This document shows, piece after piece, positions 43,741-52,269 of a DNA stretch of 64,000 bases; the stretch's first letter is position 1; the number at the start of each line of letters is the position of its first letter. A model generated the notes under the pieces. It was given only the letters and a program-made list of their open reading frames with translations, had not been told where the DNA came from and ran no database searches. The stretch spans positions 10,390,990 through 10,454,989 of the forward strand of contig OY720102.1 in the NCBI GenBank assembly GCA_963082875.1, written 5' to 3'. The DNA is from Corella eumyota (taxonomy: Eukaryota; Chordata; Ascidiacea; Phlebobranchia; Corellidae). A program made the position numbers and the translations under genes.

Positions 43741-44055
43741 TCAATTTCTGTCGCAATCGGAAGTTTTTTTCCTTAACAGTTGTTCTAAGTTATTTGTAGA
43801 TGTGCACTCACACATAATTACGGTTTCTGGCCAAGCGACATTTTTAAAACCTTTTCTTCTTATGATAAAATACCAAAAAAATGTTCCAAAAACAACTAAA
43901 TAGATACTTTGTTTAAAGATCAAGTCGGGCGAGTCACCAAAGCGAGCTGCTCGAAACAATGAATACAAAAGAGCAGCATTTAACGTAACATAAAAAAAGA
44001 AAAAGGAAACCACCTGGTTGAGTGAGCACAAATATTTTTTATTTATTCTTGACAT
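43741..44055 (-). CDS. Hypothetical protein with two possible membrane segments
   Basis: The frame from ATG at 44055 gives 104 residues. It holds two hydrophobic stretches, about residues 14-34 (VVSFFFFYVTLNAALLYSLF) and 49-66 (SIYLVVFGTFFWYFIIR), and a polar tail (CECTSTNNLEQLLRKKTSDC). No family is recognised. An AT-rich genome gives Phe/Ile/Tyr-rich chance frames readily, so it may not be a gene. It lies between Harbinger debris and the dispersed repeat at 44140. Confidence 0.2.
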   Translation of the reverse strand: MSRINKKYLCSLNQVVSFFFFYVTLNAALLYSLFRAARFGDSPDLIFKQSIYLVVFGTFFWYFIIRRKGFKNVAWPETVIMCECTSTNNLEQLLRKKTSDCDRN

Positions 44056-44139
44056 AGAAAGTTTGACTTAATACCTAATTTCTTGTTCAGTTTTATCATT
44101 ACTATTTCACGAATGCAAAAGCGTACACAGATTAAAAAA

Positions 44140-44600
44140 AATATTTGGGGCCGAAATAATTTTATTGTTTTTGTTAGGTGGTGTCCGAATGGGCCTTGGG
44201 GTAGAAGTAGAAGGCACGCTTTCCTGGTGAATGCCCGCCGCTGCCTCTCCGGCCAGGGACTTCTCTCCGTCGCGGGAAGATGTTATGGTTCCGCCGCAAC
44301 GAAGGGAGACCCTTGATACCGACCGAAGAGGTTGGCTAGCCTGGAACCTCTCTGATCTAATGGAGAGGATGGAGCTGTTTGGCTCCAGGCTAGCACTTTT
44401 TTGTTCTCTGTAAAATATCTACATTAGAAGTTCAAAGTACTTGCATAAGATTTTAACAGTTAAGCAAAAAAATGATCGTGATTATCTTTAGTCATAGTTA
44501 ATTATATAATATTTACTAAATTGTACTTTGCGGCAGAGATAATGCTGCGGGCATCCACTTTTTTGGCGCGCCTTCCCCGTTTCGCCCCATTTCCCTTTCG
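44140..44600 (+). repeat. Unclassified dispersed repeat with conserved hairpin, copy 1
   Basis: Direct repeat of 47027-47440, perhaps 80% identical by eye. Shared phrases are GAAGGCACGCTTT(C/T), GAATGCCCGCCGCTGCCTCT and TTTGCGGCAGAGATAATG. It is markedly richer in G+C than its surroundings at 44170-44400. Inside it, GCTAGCCTGGA (44336) and TCCAGGCTAGC (44383) are perfect inverted arms of 11 bases. No protein, tRNA head or LTR was recognised. Confidence 0.85.
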
Positions 44601-44734
44601 GACACTACCTCTATATGTGTTTTTGTTACTCTTGTTGTTGTTGTTGGCATTTTTTTTTTAAATTCTGTTTTGCCATCTCTGTAATGTTTTGACTTTTGTT
44701 TGTCAATAACTTTGATGTACACAGATATAACAAT

Positions 44735-45690
44735 GTTTTGATAATTAGACGTTTATTATATCGTAATATACATATATCTCACACTATTATCAGATGCATT
44801 CTGGGTATACACATGTTAACACAAGAGGCACTATTTATAATCATTACGACCCTTTTCTTCTGAAGTAAAGATTACACGTATGAATTAAATCAGGGGCATG
44901 CCTTAGGTATGAAAACACGATATGTAACAAGCAATTTAATTAACACTTGGTTTAGGAATTTAATACTACACAAGTTAATACATTAATCACGGTATCATAT
45001 TGGTTTCCTTATTGTTCTTCCAGAACGAGAAATATATGGGTTATAAGCTTGTGTATTAACATTACTATTGCTCTGTGTAGTTGTTAATAAATAATACTAT
45101 TACCACTATTTGAATATGTAACAATAGGGGGATAATCATAATTGTAAAATTCAGGTTGTGTTTCGTATAAATGATACCGATTTCGCCTCAATTGACCATG
45201 TTCATTTCTAATATTGTACGGACGCGGTTCTGAGCGTTTGAACGTGATTACTGCTTTCTCCCAATGTTTACTTTTTCTGTACCGTACCACATCCCTTTTT
45301 TAGATGAGACGGAGTCTTCTTACTTCTATCATAGTAATGCTTTTGTACCTTTTGATTTTTATCAAGGTCGGGGCCATTCTTCATCACAGTATTTTACAAT
45401 TTTCTGTAGTACTTCATCTTGTTTTGTTGCCATTTTAATTGTTTTATATATTGCAGCAGTAACAGGAAGTTTGAAATAAGAGAGTGTATTACTCGAACTA
45501 TGTTTTCTTCAAGTTCAATATCAGATTTTCCTTCGACATGTGCTATTAACAATGTATCTGCGACATACATAAATTTACCCCGAACATATTTAATTTTAAT
45601 GTCATATGGTTAAAGACGTAGCAATAATCGTAGTCTTGGTGGAGCGTTATTTAAGGGTTTCTTTAAAATTGATTCCAGTGGCTTATGATC
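44735..45690 (-). mobile_element. Ty3/Gypsy fragment related to 28803-29620, inverted, fossil
   Basis: Read on the minus strand, the order matches the fragment at 28803-29620: the RNase H tail near 45690 (its last phrase CCAGTGGCTTATGAT matches in reverse), then a spacer, then a polyprotein-end-like segment (HGQLRRNRYHLYETQPEFYN near 45170), then a purine-rich tract and TGTAATGATT at about 44855. An LTR-like stretch with AATAAA follows for roughly 120 bases, but its far end could not be fixed. The Harbinger MITE at 45691 is inserted directly at its RNase H side. It is broken, with several breaks. Being shared by two copies, the internal order is reliable. Confidence 0.82.
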
Positions 45691-46556
45691 AGTTAACGAA
45701 CTCGTTAGTTATAGGTCATTAGCGAGCGAGAACGTCACTTAGCGAGAAAATCGGTATTACGAAACAAAAAATGTCAGTTTTAACGAACGAGAAAGCACAA
45801 AATTTAGCGAGTAAAATTTACCGTCCGTTAACTTAGCGAGGAGTATTTTGCCTTGATTATTGCTATGTTAAACATTGAAAATATTTTTGCGGTACATAAA
45901 TGCTGATATGTTATTTATAAAAATAAATTTTAAAATTGTTAAATTAATGCTTCAAAATATCTATAAATATTGGTATTTAAATTTATTAACTAAACTATCG
46001 GCCATACGCGATTTAATTTATCTTTTGATAAACCTAATGTAAAGTATTTTTTTAAATGGTTTATATTAACAAAGTGCATATGTATGTGTGGACTATGATA
46101 TTAACAAAGGGTTTAATTTTTTAGCGTTGCTTTCTTTCGTTCAGCGTTGCTTTTTTTTTTTTTTTTAACAGTTGTTAAGAGACAAAATGTTCTATTTGTT
46201 TGAATAAATATGAGTGTATAATATACTTGTTTTGTAAAGTAATGCGTTTTTAAACATAATTTTTACCATAAAAAATAATAATCGTACAAGTTTTGACTGT
46301 CATTATGAAAACGACAGTATAAACGCACACCCGTGGATATGATGTAACATATTGCCGCTTTGATGTAGCCCGTAATATTGTGTAAAAACGTAAGAAACGT
46401 CACTTTGCGTAACGTAAAATCCCTTTTTTTGCACTTTCTCATTTTTAACGAACTAGGTGGTTTCGTAATACCGATTTAGTTAATGAGCGAGATAGCTCGC
46501 TAAATTTCGACGCATTAACGAGATTGTTAAATTTAACTTAACGTTAACTTAACTTA
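45691..46556. mobile_element. PIF/Harbinger-type MITE, copy B
   Basis: Same family as 30736-31514. The left part (CGTTAGTTATAGGTCATTAG, then GCGAGCGAGAACGTCACTTA) and the right part (GCGAGATAGCTCGCTAAATT, then TTAACTTAACG) match copy A closely. The outermost GGGTGGCATTACGAAAC-type ends are missing on both sides. Here the inner inverted pair is well preserved: TCGGTATTACGAAAC near 45752 and GTTTCGTAATACCGA near 46462. About 866 bp, non-coding. Confidence 0.82.
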
Positions 46557-46622
46557 AAGCAGAAAAACAATCCTCAGAAACAATTTTCGCTTTGACCAAA
46601 CAAAAGTTTTCTGGGCCATCTC

Positions 46623-46871
46623 CTAATTATTAATAAGAATCAAACCCACACAACCTAACAATGTTTTTTTTTTTAGCAATATTATTATAAAAGAGTCCCC
46701 CTGTCTCACTCCTCTATTAACCTTAAAGTTGTTCAAAAAATGCTGGATGCTGTAGCCAAGTTTTAATAACGTTTTAAAAATAAATTTCCAACTGATGGTA
46801 TCAAAAGCTTTATAAATGTCAAGTGATATAAATGCCCCTGGCATTTGTTTAAAATCCGCGTAGTCTATCAA
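46623..46871 (-). pseudogene. LINE reverse transcriptase scrap
   Basis: The minus strand reads GAFISLDIYKAFDTISWKFI, then LLKLGYS, then VNRGVRQGDS. These are the central reverse transcriptase motifs (the first catalytic Asp in SLDIYKAFD and the RQGD block) of an L1/Tx1-like LINE. Between them some residues are missing, and after RQGDS the frame degenerates. It is from a different position or subfamily than the LINE at 26929-28760, where the same block reads SLDFKKAFDS. Confidence 0.85.
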
Positions 46872-47026
46872 ATTATTCCCTATATAGCGTATTTTTAAAA
46901 AATTCCCTATATAGCGTCTTTTTAAAAAAACGTTTTGATTTTGATGTATTATAGTCGGCAGCGAGCGGTATTCGTAAGCAGCGGTATAACTTTAGTGTAA
47001 TACTGAGCTCCATTAGTTGATATTGT

Positions 47027-47440
47027 GGCCGAAATTTTTTTAAGTGGTGTCTAAATGTACCTTGGGGTGCAAGTGGAAGGCACGCTTTTTTGGTGAATGC
47101 CCGCCGCTGCCTCTCCGGTCAGGGGATCCTCTTCATCGCGGGTAAATGTTATTTTGGATCCGCCACGACGAAGAGACCCTTGACACTGGCCGAAGAGGTT
47201 GGCTAGTCTGGATCCTAACTGATCTCGTAGAAAGGATGGAGCTGCTTGGTGTGGCTCTAGGCTAGCACTTTTTCGTTATCTGTAAAATGTCTACATTATA
47301 GGTTCAAATTAGCTGCATTCGATTTTAAAGTTGAAGCAAAAAAATGATCGTGATTATTATATAACATTGACTTCATTAACCTTTGCGGCAGAGATAATGG
47401 TGCTTGCCTTTTCTTTTTGCCTCATTGCTCTTTAACATCT
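47027..47440 (+). repeat. Unclassified dispersed repeat with conserved hairpin, copy 2
   Basis: Matches 44140-44600 in the same direction. The hairpin arms are changed on both sides (GCTAGTCTGGA and GGCTCTAGGCTAGC) yet still pair, with a G-T pair where copy 1 has G-C. Flanks differ from copy 1, so the two are separate insertions or an old duplication. Confidence 0.85.
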
Positions 47441-47577
47441 TTTAACACAAAAATGTGAAAAAAAATGTATGGTATAAATATCAAAACAGATAACTGTCAA
47501 CAAAACCATGATAAAACACAGACAATAATATCAACATTTTAAACAAAACTTTTGTGCCAAAAAAAAGAAGTCACAAT

Positions 47578-47690
47578 AACTTGAAAGAAAAACTTGACTT
47601 AATGCGAGTCACATTAACTTAAAGAAAAAAACTCGACTAAAACGAGTCACATGAACTTAAAAGAAAAACTCGACTGAAGCGAGTCATAGG
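47578..47690 (+). repeat. Three short tandem units, each with a small hairpin
   Basis: Units of 36-40 bases share CTTAAAGAAAAA(A)ACT and GAGTCACAT. In the second and third units ACTCGACT and its complement (AACGAGT, GCGAGTC) face each other across 2-4 bases, forming small stem-loops. Confidence 0.75.
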
Positions 47691-47750
47691 CACAATGTTG
47701 GCATTTCATACACTCAAGCCAGTTACATTTACTGTCATCACTATGTTACA

Positions 47751-48260
47751 CTATTTACATTTATTTTTGCTATATCTGCCTTTAAGGCAGTTGCCAACAA
47801 TAGCAGTGTAAATTTCCTGCCAATAGTTAAAAGATGATTGCTGGTGTTGTTGAACATCTTGGTTTAACGTTAACCACTTGCTGTACTTACAAACAAAAAC
47901 ACCACAACTTGTGCTATCTGGTTGCAATGTATGTGACATATTTCTTATGACTTCTACAATTGAGAACCCTAATTTTTGTAGGGTCAAATAATTTATCATG
48001 TTGAGAGAGGTGGTAACATCAGTTGTTGTTTCCTGCAAAGGATCAAGGTATAACAAAACTTTTTGTTTAATGTTTACAGCAAGCAACACCCAACAAGACA
48101 AGGTTCTAACGACTCTATATTTACAAATGAAATAGTATGAGGATCATTATTTAAAGAGTTTTTAATCAAACCATACTTTTTTAGGGTTGAGAAAGAGGGA
48201 ATAACCTTTTTTATTATAGCCACTGGTTTTGATTGAATCTTTATATTTGGCATATTAATT
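47751..48260 (-). pseudogene. Ulp1-type (C48) cysteine protease fragment
   Basis: The minus frame at 48101-47751 reads CWVLLAVNIKQKVLLYLDPL, then LQPDSTSCGVFVCKYSKWL. The second block has the Gln and catalytic Cys of Ulp1/SENP-type peptidases (Q-x-D-x-x-S-C-G). The position of the catalytic His, normally H-W-V before the first block, reads Cys-Trp-Val here, possibly because of a frame change just upstream. Another frame (48260-48110) supplies IIKKVIPSFSTLKKYGLIKN and VNIESLEP. C48 domains occur in several DNA transposon groups (KDZ/Zisupton, Ginger, Mutator, CACTA) and in host SUMO proteases. The surroundings favour a transposon. Confidence 0.7.
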
Positions 48261-48299
48261 CGGGTTTGTTAACCAACCAACAATGTAGTTACTCGCGCA

Positions 48300-48518
48300 T
48301 TAAGTCTGCTTGTTTGCCGTGATGGATACAAACTTGTTCACTTTGGGATATTTTCTTGGAAGTTTATTATGCACTTTCTCTGTGATTGTGATGTCATTGT
48401 TGTTTTTTTCTGATTTTACTTTTCCATTGTTATCTGATCCTGACAAACGTAACCCACAATTATGTCTACAGTTATTTTTTAATTCCACAATAACATTATT
48501 TAGTGTCGCTTCCGCCAT
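48300..48518 (-). CDS. Short frame upstream of the Ulp1 fragment, unclassified
   Basis: ATG at 48518 opens 72 codons (MAEATLNNVIVELKNNCRHN, then a Lys/Asn-rich stretch with KLPRKYPKVNKF). It lies about 40 bases before the protease fragment on the same strand and could be its N-terminal exon. No motif is recognised. Confidence 0.25.
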   Translation of the reverse strand: MAEATLNNVIVELKNNCRHNCGLRLSGSDNNGKVKSEKNNNDITITEKVHNKLPRKYPKVNKFVSITANKQT

Positions 48519-48860
48519 TAATAAGGCTTCCTATGAAATAATGTCAAATGATAAATCTTGTGGCTTCAGAGAACAATCAAAATTTATAAATTTTCCACTT
48601 GTACAAAAACATTGCACCGAATATTAAGCAAAAAGTATGAAAAACTATTAAAGTGCAGTTGACTTTTTTTTACAGTCGCGAGTTAGAATTTGCTTAAGCT
48701 ATTGATTACCGTCGGAAGATAAACAAGTCTAATTTAACATAAACGTCATGATAGGTTTAAAATCTTCGTGGTATTTAAAATTTACTGTATTATTTTAAAG
48801 TAATCAGAAAAAATTATTTTTAAAATTAACTACCAACTTCATTACAGTAAAATAATGTTA

Positions 48861-48931
48861 GGCGTTACTGGAGATTGAACCCAGGATCTCCTGGTTACGA
48901 GACAGACGCTTTACCACTAAGCTATAACGCC
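48861..48931 (-). tRNA. tRNA-Thr(CGT)
   Basis: On the minus strand the 7-bp acceptor stem GGCGTTA/TAACGCC is perfect. The D arm (AGCTTAGTGGTAAAGCG) carries the A box. The anticodon loop CTCGTAA reads CGT, with one mismatch in the five-pair stem (TCTGT/CCAGG). The T arm CTGGG-TTCAATC-TCCAG carries the B box. No intron. It resembles metazoan tRNA-Thr genes. The anticodon-stem mismatch leaves open that it is slightly decayed. Confidence 0.8.
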
Positions 48932-49064
48932 TCAGTGACTTGTAAAACTGTTTTAATATATTTATATTAAAAAAAAGGAATATCCCATACAATTATTGTT
49001 TTTTTTTAAGAACGCAATAATTGTGTCAAAGTAATTTTAAATTAATCATCACAACAAGCAAAAA

Positions 49065-49260
49065 TACTTACAACTAGATTTATTTGATAAATAAAATACG
49101 ATTTAAAATTATTTGATCATTTTTAAAATTAATCTCTATTAATAAATAAAGATAATCATAAACATTAATTAATTAAGATTATCAACTAAATTATTAAATC
49201 AAATTTTACGTATTTAATTATTAGATAAATGTTTATCATTATTATTTTCTTTTTAATTTA
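49065..49260 (+). repeat. Satellite unit preceding the tRNA-Asn array
   Basis: Reads ACTAGATTTATTTGATAAAT, then ATAAACATTAATTAATTAAG, matching the recurrent block of the 52.2-57 kb satellite (for example at 52305, 52940 and 56905). It ends just before the first tRNA-Asn fragment. Confidence 0.75.
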
Positions 49261-49353
49261 AAAGATTGCGGTTCGAGTCCACCCAGGGTCAAATGTATAA
49301 TCGTCTTTTTTTACAATTCTGCTTTGCAAATTTGATAAAAATGTCGCAAATCA

Positions 49354-49431
49354 GTCGTTTTTGTGTCGCAATCATTGGCGCGTTTAGCTCTTGAACCGAA
49401 AGGTTAGAGGTTTGAGCCCGCCCAAGGACGA
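49354..49431 (+). pseudogene. tRNA-Asn pseudogene
   Basis: Keeps ACCGAAAGGTTAGAGGTTTG and GCCCGCCC, but the D arm is altered and the anticodon region reads CTCTTGAACCG, so it is not a valid Asn anticodon loop. Confidence 0.8.
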
Positions 49432-49501
49432 AACTAGTTTTTTCTCATTTTTATTAGTATAATTTTGCTTTGCAAATTTAATAGAAGTGTCGCGAATTAG
49501 T

Positions 49502-49576
49502 CGTATTTGTGTCGCAATAGATTGGCGCGTTTTGCTCCTAACTGAAAGGTTGAAGGTTCGGACCTATTCATGAACG
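49502..49576 (+). pseudogene. tRNA-Asn pseudogene
   Basis: Recognisable D arm (TCGCAATAGATTGGCGCG) and GAAAGGTTGAAGGTTCGGAC. The anticodon loop (CTCCTAACTG) and acceptor stem are lost. Confidence 0.8.
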
Positions 49577-49645
49577 AAATATATTATTACATTTTTATTA
49601 TATTAATTTTGCTTTGCAAATTTAAACAAAGTGGGCTAAATAATC

Positions 49646-49718
49646 GTCTCTGTCGCGCAATAGGTTGGGGCGTTCAGCTGTTAAGAGAAAGTTTGAAGGT
49701 TTAAGTCCACCGAGGGTC
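49646..49718 (+). pseudogene. tRNA-Asn pseudogene
   Basis: Starts GTCTCTGTCGCGCAATAGGT. It has CAGCTGTTAAGAG with the GTT triplet in place, but the anticodon stem and T arm (GAAGGTTTAAGTCCACC) are mispaired. Confidence 0.8.
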
Positions 49719-49780
49719 AAATTTATTTTGTTACATTTTTATTATTATGATTTTGATCTCCAAGTGTGACAAAAAACGTC

Positions 49781-49853
49781 GTCTCTATGGCGCAATAAGT
49801 TTGCGAGTTCGTCTGTTACCCGAAAGGTTGGTTATTCAAGTTCACCCAAAGTC
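49781..49853 (+). pseudogene. tRNA-Asn pseudogene
   Basis: Starts GTCTCTATGGCGCAATAAGT. The anticodon region CGTCTGTTACCCG keeps GTT but has a weakened stem. The T arm GGTTATTCAAGTTCACC is mispaired. Confidence 0.8.
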
Positions 49854-49926
49854 AAATATATTTTGTTACATTTTTATTATTATAATTTTGATCTTCAGAT
49901 TCAATCCAACTGTAACAAATTAAGTC

Positions 49927-49937
49927 GTCTCTGTGGA

Positions 49938-49995
<58 letters not shown>

Positions 49996-50000
49996 TGACG
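49927..50000 (+). tRNA. tRNA-Asn(GTT)
   Basis: GTCTCTG at the start pairs with CGGTGAC at the end in six of seven positions. The D arm GAGCAATCGGTTAGCGC, anticodon arm TTCGGCTGTTAACCGAA (anticodon GTT) and T arm GGTGG-TTCAAGC-CCACC are all intact and match the standard metazoan tRNA-Asn almost base for base. It is the only copy in its array that looks able to fold. One acceptor mismatch and the GAGCAA/GCGCAA change in the D arm leave slight doubt about activity. Confidence 0.85.
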
Positions 50001-50070
50001 AATTTTTTGTTTGTTTCATTTTTATTACCATAATAATGTTTTGCAAATTTAATAAAAATGTCGCGAATCA

Positions 50071-50134
50071 GTTGTTGTTGTGTTGCAATGGTTGGCGTAT
50101 TTGACTATTAACCGAAAGGCCAACCCAGAGATAA
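50071..50134 (+). pseudogene. tRNA-Asn pseudogene, last unit
   Basis: TGTTGCAATGGTTGGCGTAT, then TATTAACCGAAAGGCCAACC. The T arm is collapsed and shortened by about ten bases. Confidence 0.75.
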
Positions 50135-50261
50135 AAATAGTTTTCCTTATATTTAAAATTTTTCCTTTGCAAATTTGTTTGAAACTCTTTTCACATGAAA
50201 CCTCTAACTTCGTTTTTCTCAAATTAAACCATTATTTTAACGATTCATTTTAGCTTTTTAA

Positions 50262-50453
50262 TAAAGGCGAATGTTTGTTTTAAAGTCGAAGGGCAATTTC
50301 GTTCTACTGAACAGAAGCTACTCAATAAACATGGATTTAGACATTACTCAATTTAGCGTTTAATTTTGAAAGAAATTAGACAGAATTTTATATTCTTGTA
50401 AACAACCGACAACTAAAGGCAGTTATTAATTAATAAATTTACTACACTGCATT
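50262..50453 (+). mobile_element. Partial Gypsy LTR, fossil
   Basis: Matches in inverted direction the LTR at 40170-40465, from its middle (TCGTTCTACTGAACAGAAGC, AATAAACATGGATTTAGACA) to its end (CTACACTGCA). The first third of the LTR is not seen and no internal Gypsy sequence adjoins, so it is a partial solo LTR or a truncation product. It is old, judging by the divergence. Confidence 0.75.
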
Positions 50454-50719
50454 TTTAACAAAACTTATCTTGGAAACAATATCAAACATCGGTGGTAAAG
50501 TTTATGCTTGTCAAGCTTGGGATTTCTGGTTTTCACCCAGACAGTCCGGCTTTGATTTCCGGTGTAGAAATAGTTTTCTTGTTTTCGTCGTGCGTTTTAA
50601 CGTTATGATGCATAGATCGTTCAATTTGGGAGTTTTTAACAAAAATTTAAATATTAAGATACTTTATTTTAAATACATTTGTTTGTAACGACATAACTAA
50701 TACATTGACTCTCTTTGAA

Positions 50720-50790
50720 GGCATTATGGCATAGTGTTAAAGCGCCTGTCTAATAAAAAGAAGGTCCTGGTATCGATCCCGATTAGCGCC
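50720..50790 (+). pseudogene. tRNA-Thr pseudogene
   Basis: GGCATTATGGCATAGTGTTA, then AAGCGCCTGTCTAATAAAAA, then GGTCCTGG and ATCGATCCCGATTAGCGCC. It is clearly related to tRNA-Thr (compare 48861-48931), but the anticodon stem is broken (CCTGT against AGAAG), the loop reads CTAATAA, and the acceptor stem pairs only in its outer three positions. Confidence 0.8.
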
Positions 50791-50963
50791 TAATCATTTA
50801 CCGCACGACCAGTAAATTTTTTTTATGAAGGTACTGTCCAACGATATCCACCGAACAATGTTACTTATTTTTATGTGGAATAACTCTTCGTTCCCTTTAA
50901 GGCAGCTAGCGTGATTTTAGTTAAAAAAATTAAAATTGTATTAAAACTAAAATAAAAAAATCC

Positions 50964-51043
50964 GTTGTCGACAGGATTCGAACCTTGCGGGCAAAGCGCA
51001 AAAGATATCAATTCGATTGCCTTAACGACTCGGCCCCGCCAAC
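50964..51043 (-). pseudogene. tRNA-Ser pseudogene
   Basis: GGCGGGGCCGAGTCGTTAAG at the 5' end and AGGTTCGAATCCTGTCGACA at the 3' end. The anticodon arm (AATCGAATTGATAT) no longer holds TGA in a seven-base loop. Confidence 0.8.
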
Positions 51044-51199
51044 TCTTATGTTAAATTCTAGGAGCAGCCAGCGTGATTTAATCAAGTTATTTAAAGTTGT
51101 ATTAAAACATAAAATAATGCGTTGTCGGCATGAGTCGAACCTGCGCCTGCGATTTTAATTAGTTAATTAAATTTGTATTTAAACTAGAATAAAAGAAAT

Positions 51200-51281
51200 C
51201 GTTGTCGGCAGGATTCGAACCTGCGCGGCAAGAGCCCAATAGATTTCAAGTCTATCGCCTTAACCACTCGGCCACGACAAC
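51200..51281 (-). tRNA. tRNA-Ser(TGA)
   Basis: The minus strand folds perfectly: acceptor GTTGTCG/CGACAAC, D arm GGCCGAGTGGTTAAGGC, anticodon arm ATAGA-CTTGAAA-TCTAT (TGA), a class II variable arm with stem (GGGCTCTTGCC), and T arm GCAGG-TTCGAAT-CCTGC. The discriminator base is G, as usual for tRNA-Ser. No intron. All identity features of a eukaryotic tRNA-Ser are present, so it is the one apparently functional copy among decayed neighbours. Confidence 0.95.
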
Positions 51282-51478
51282 TGTTATGTTGGATTGCCGG
51301 AGCAGCTAGCGTGATTTAAATTAATTTTGTAATAAAACTGAAATAAAAATGCGTTAACGGCTTGACTTGAACCTCCGCTGGCAGAGCCTGGAAGGAATCA
51401 AGTCTATACTAAAATTTCTTTTCCGAGCAGCTAGCGTGATTTTAAATAAATTTGAACTAAAACTTAATAAAAATTTTC

Positions 51479-51559
51479 GTTGTCGGCAGGATTCGAATAT
51501 GTGCGGACAGCGCCTAAAACATTGTAAGGCTATTGCCTTAACCACTCGGCCACGACAAC
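51479..51559 (-). pseudogene. tRNA-Ser pseudogene with altered anticodon
   Basis: Acceptor, D arm and T arm are almost intact, but the anticodon arm reads ATAGC-CTTACAA-TGTTT. The central triplet TAC replaces TGA and the stem hardly pairs. This is decay rather than a new identity, because the stem is lost. Confidence 0.8.
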
Positions 51560-51689
51560 TTTTTTGTTTACTTTTCAAGGCATCTTTAATTAATAAAATT
51601 GTATTTAATTAAATAAAGTTGTAATTAAAAAAAACTCTTGCTTTTCCTTCTTGAGGCAGCTAGCGTGATTTTATTTAATTATTTAAATG

Positions 51690-52265
51690 CTTGTCCCATG
51701 GCATTGTAATTTTTTTATGGTTTTTGTGTTTTAATTATTTTTATTGGTTAAGTGTAGATTTTGGTCCCAATAAGCTAGGTATTTACAGTAATATGTGTAG
51801 ATATGCTAAGTGTAGTTTCTTTACAGTTATAAGTGCTGTTGTTCATTTGACTGTTTCTAACAACCAACAACTAACTTTGTTCCTTTTTGAATAAGGTATA
51901 TATGCTATTTGTATAATTTTTAAAAACAGAATTTTAATAAAATTTTGCTAACGATTTGTCAAATTTTACCCAAACGAATGTTAAATTTTAACATTTTTTA
52001 TCGAATTTTAATCAAACGAATCTTAATTGTGGACAAACAATTAATAAAGTTAAAAGAATAAAGGCATATTGTTCGTATTTTTAATTTCTTAAACGTAAGC
52101 CAATAGATATTTTTTATTACAACTCAAGTTGTAGGATCACATTTGTGAAACTACATATATGTTTAATAAATAGGCAAAAGTGATACAAATTCGAATTACT
52201 GGGTATATGGCCATCTGCAAATATTTGTTGCAACTTTAACGTTAATTTTGTTTGTTAATAAAGTG
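51690..52265. other. AT-rich stretch between tRNA-Ser array and satellite
   Basis: No supported gene or repeat unit was recognised. A 67-codon plus-strand frame at 51691-51894 has no motif. Confidence 0.4.
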
Positions 52266-52269
52266 ATTT

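Larger units (their letters stand above)
49264..50134 (+). repeat. Tandem array of tRNA-Asn units, period about 146 bp
   Basis: Seven tRNA-Asn-like segments in the same direction. A partial 3' half lies at 49264-49290, with full-length or near-full-length ones at 49354, 49502, 49646, 49781, 49927 and about 50073. The steps are 135-148 bases. Spacers share TTTTATTATTATAATTTTG(A/C)T and TTGCAAATTTAATAAAAATG phrases, so the unit includes gene and spacer. Only the copy at 49927 keeps a full set of pairing arms. Confidence 0.9.
50964..51559 (-). repeat. Tandem array of tRNA-Ser(TGA) units
   Basis: Five tRNA-Ser-like segments on the minus strand at 50964-51043, 51121-51152 (partial), 51200-51281, 51353-51409 (partial) and 51479-51559. 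They are spaced by copies of GAGCAGC(T/C)AGCGTGATTTA followed by AT-rich sequence with TAAAACT(A/G)(A/-)AATAAAA. The spacer phrase recurs once more at about 51655, so another unit has lost its gene. Period 75-150 bp. Confidence 0.9.

Noticed and set aside
44516-44722. Basic 68-residue minus-strand frame as a Gag start
   Set aside because: It straddles the dispersed repeat and the Gypsy LTR edge and has no recognisable motif.
49852-50046. Minus-strand frame containing GGLEPPTFRLTAERANRLLH
   Set aside because: This is the familiar spurious translation of the reverse strand of tRNA-Asn, not a protein.
51354-51578. Frames across 51354-51612 on both strands
   Set aside because: They overlie the tRNA-Ser pseudogene array.
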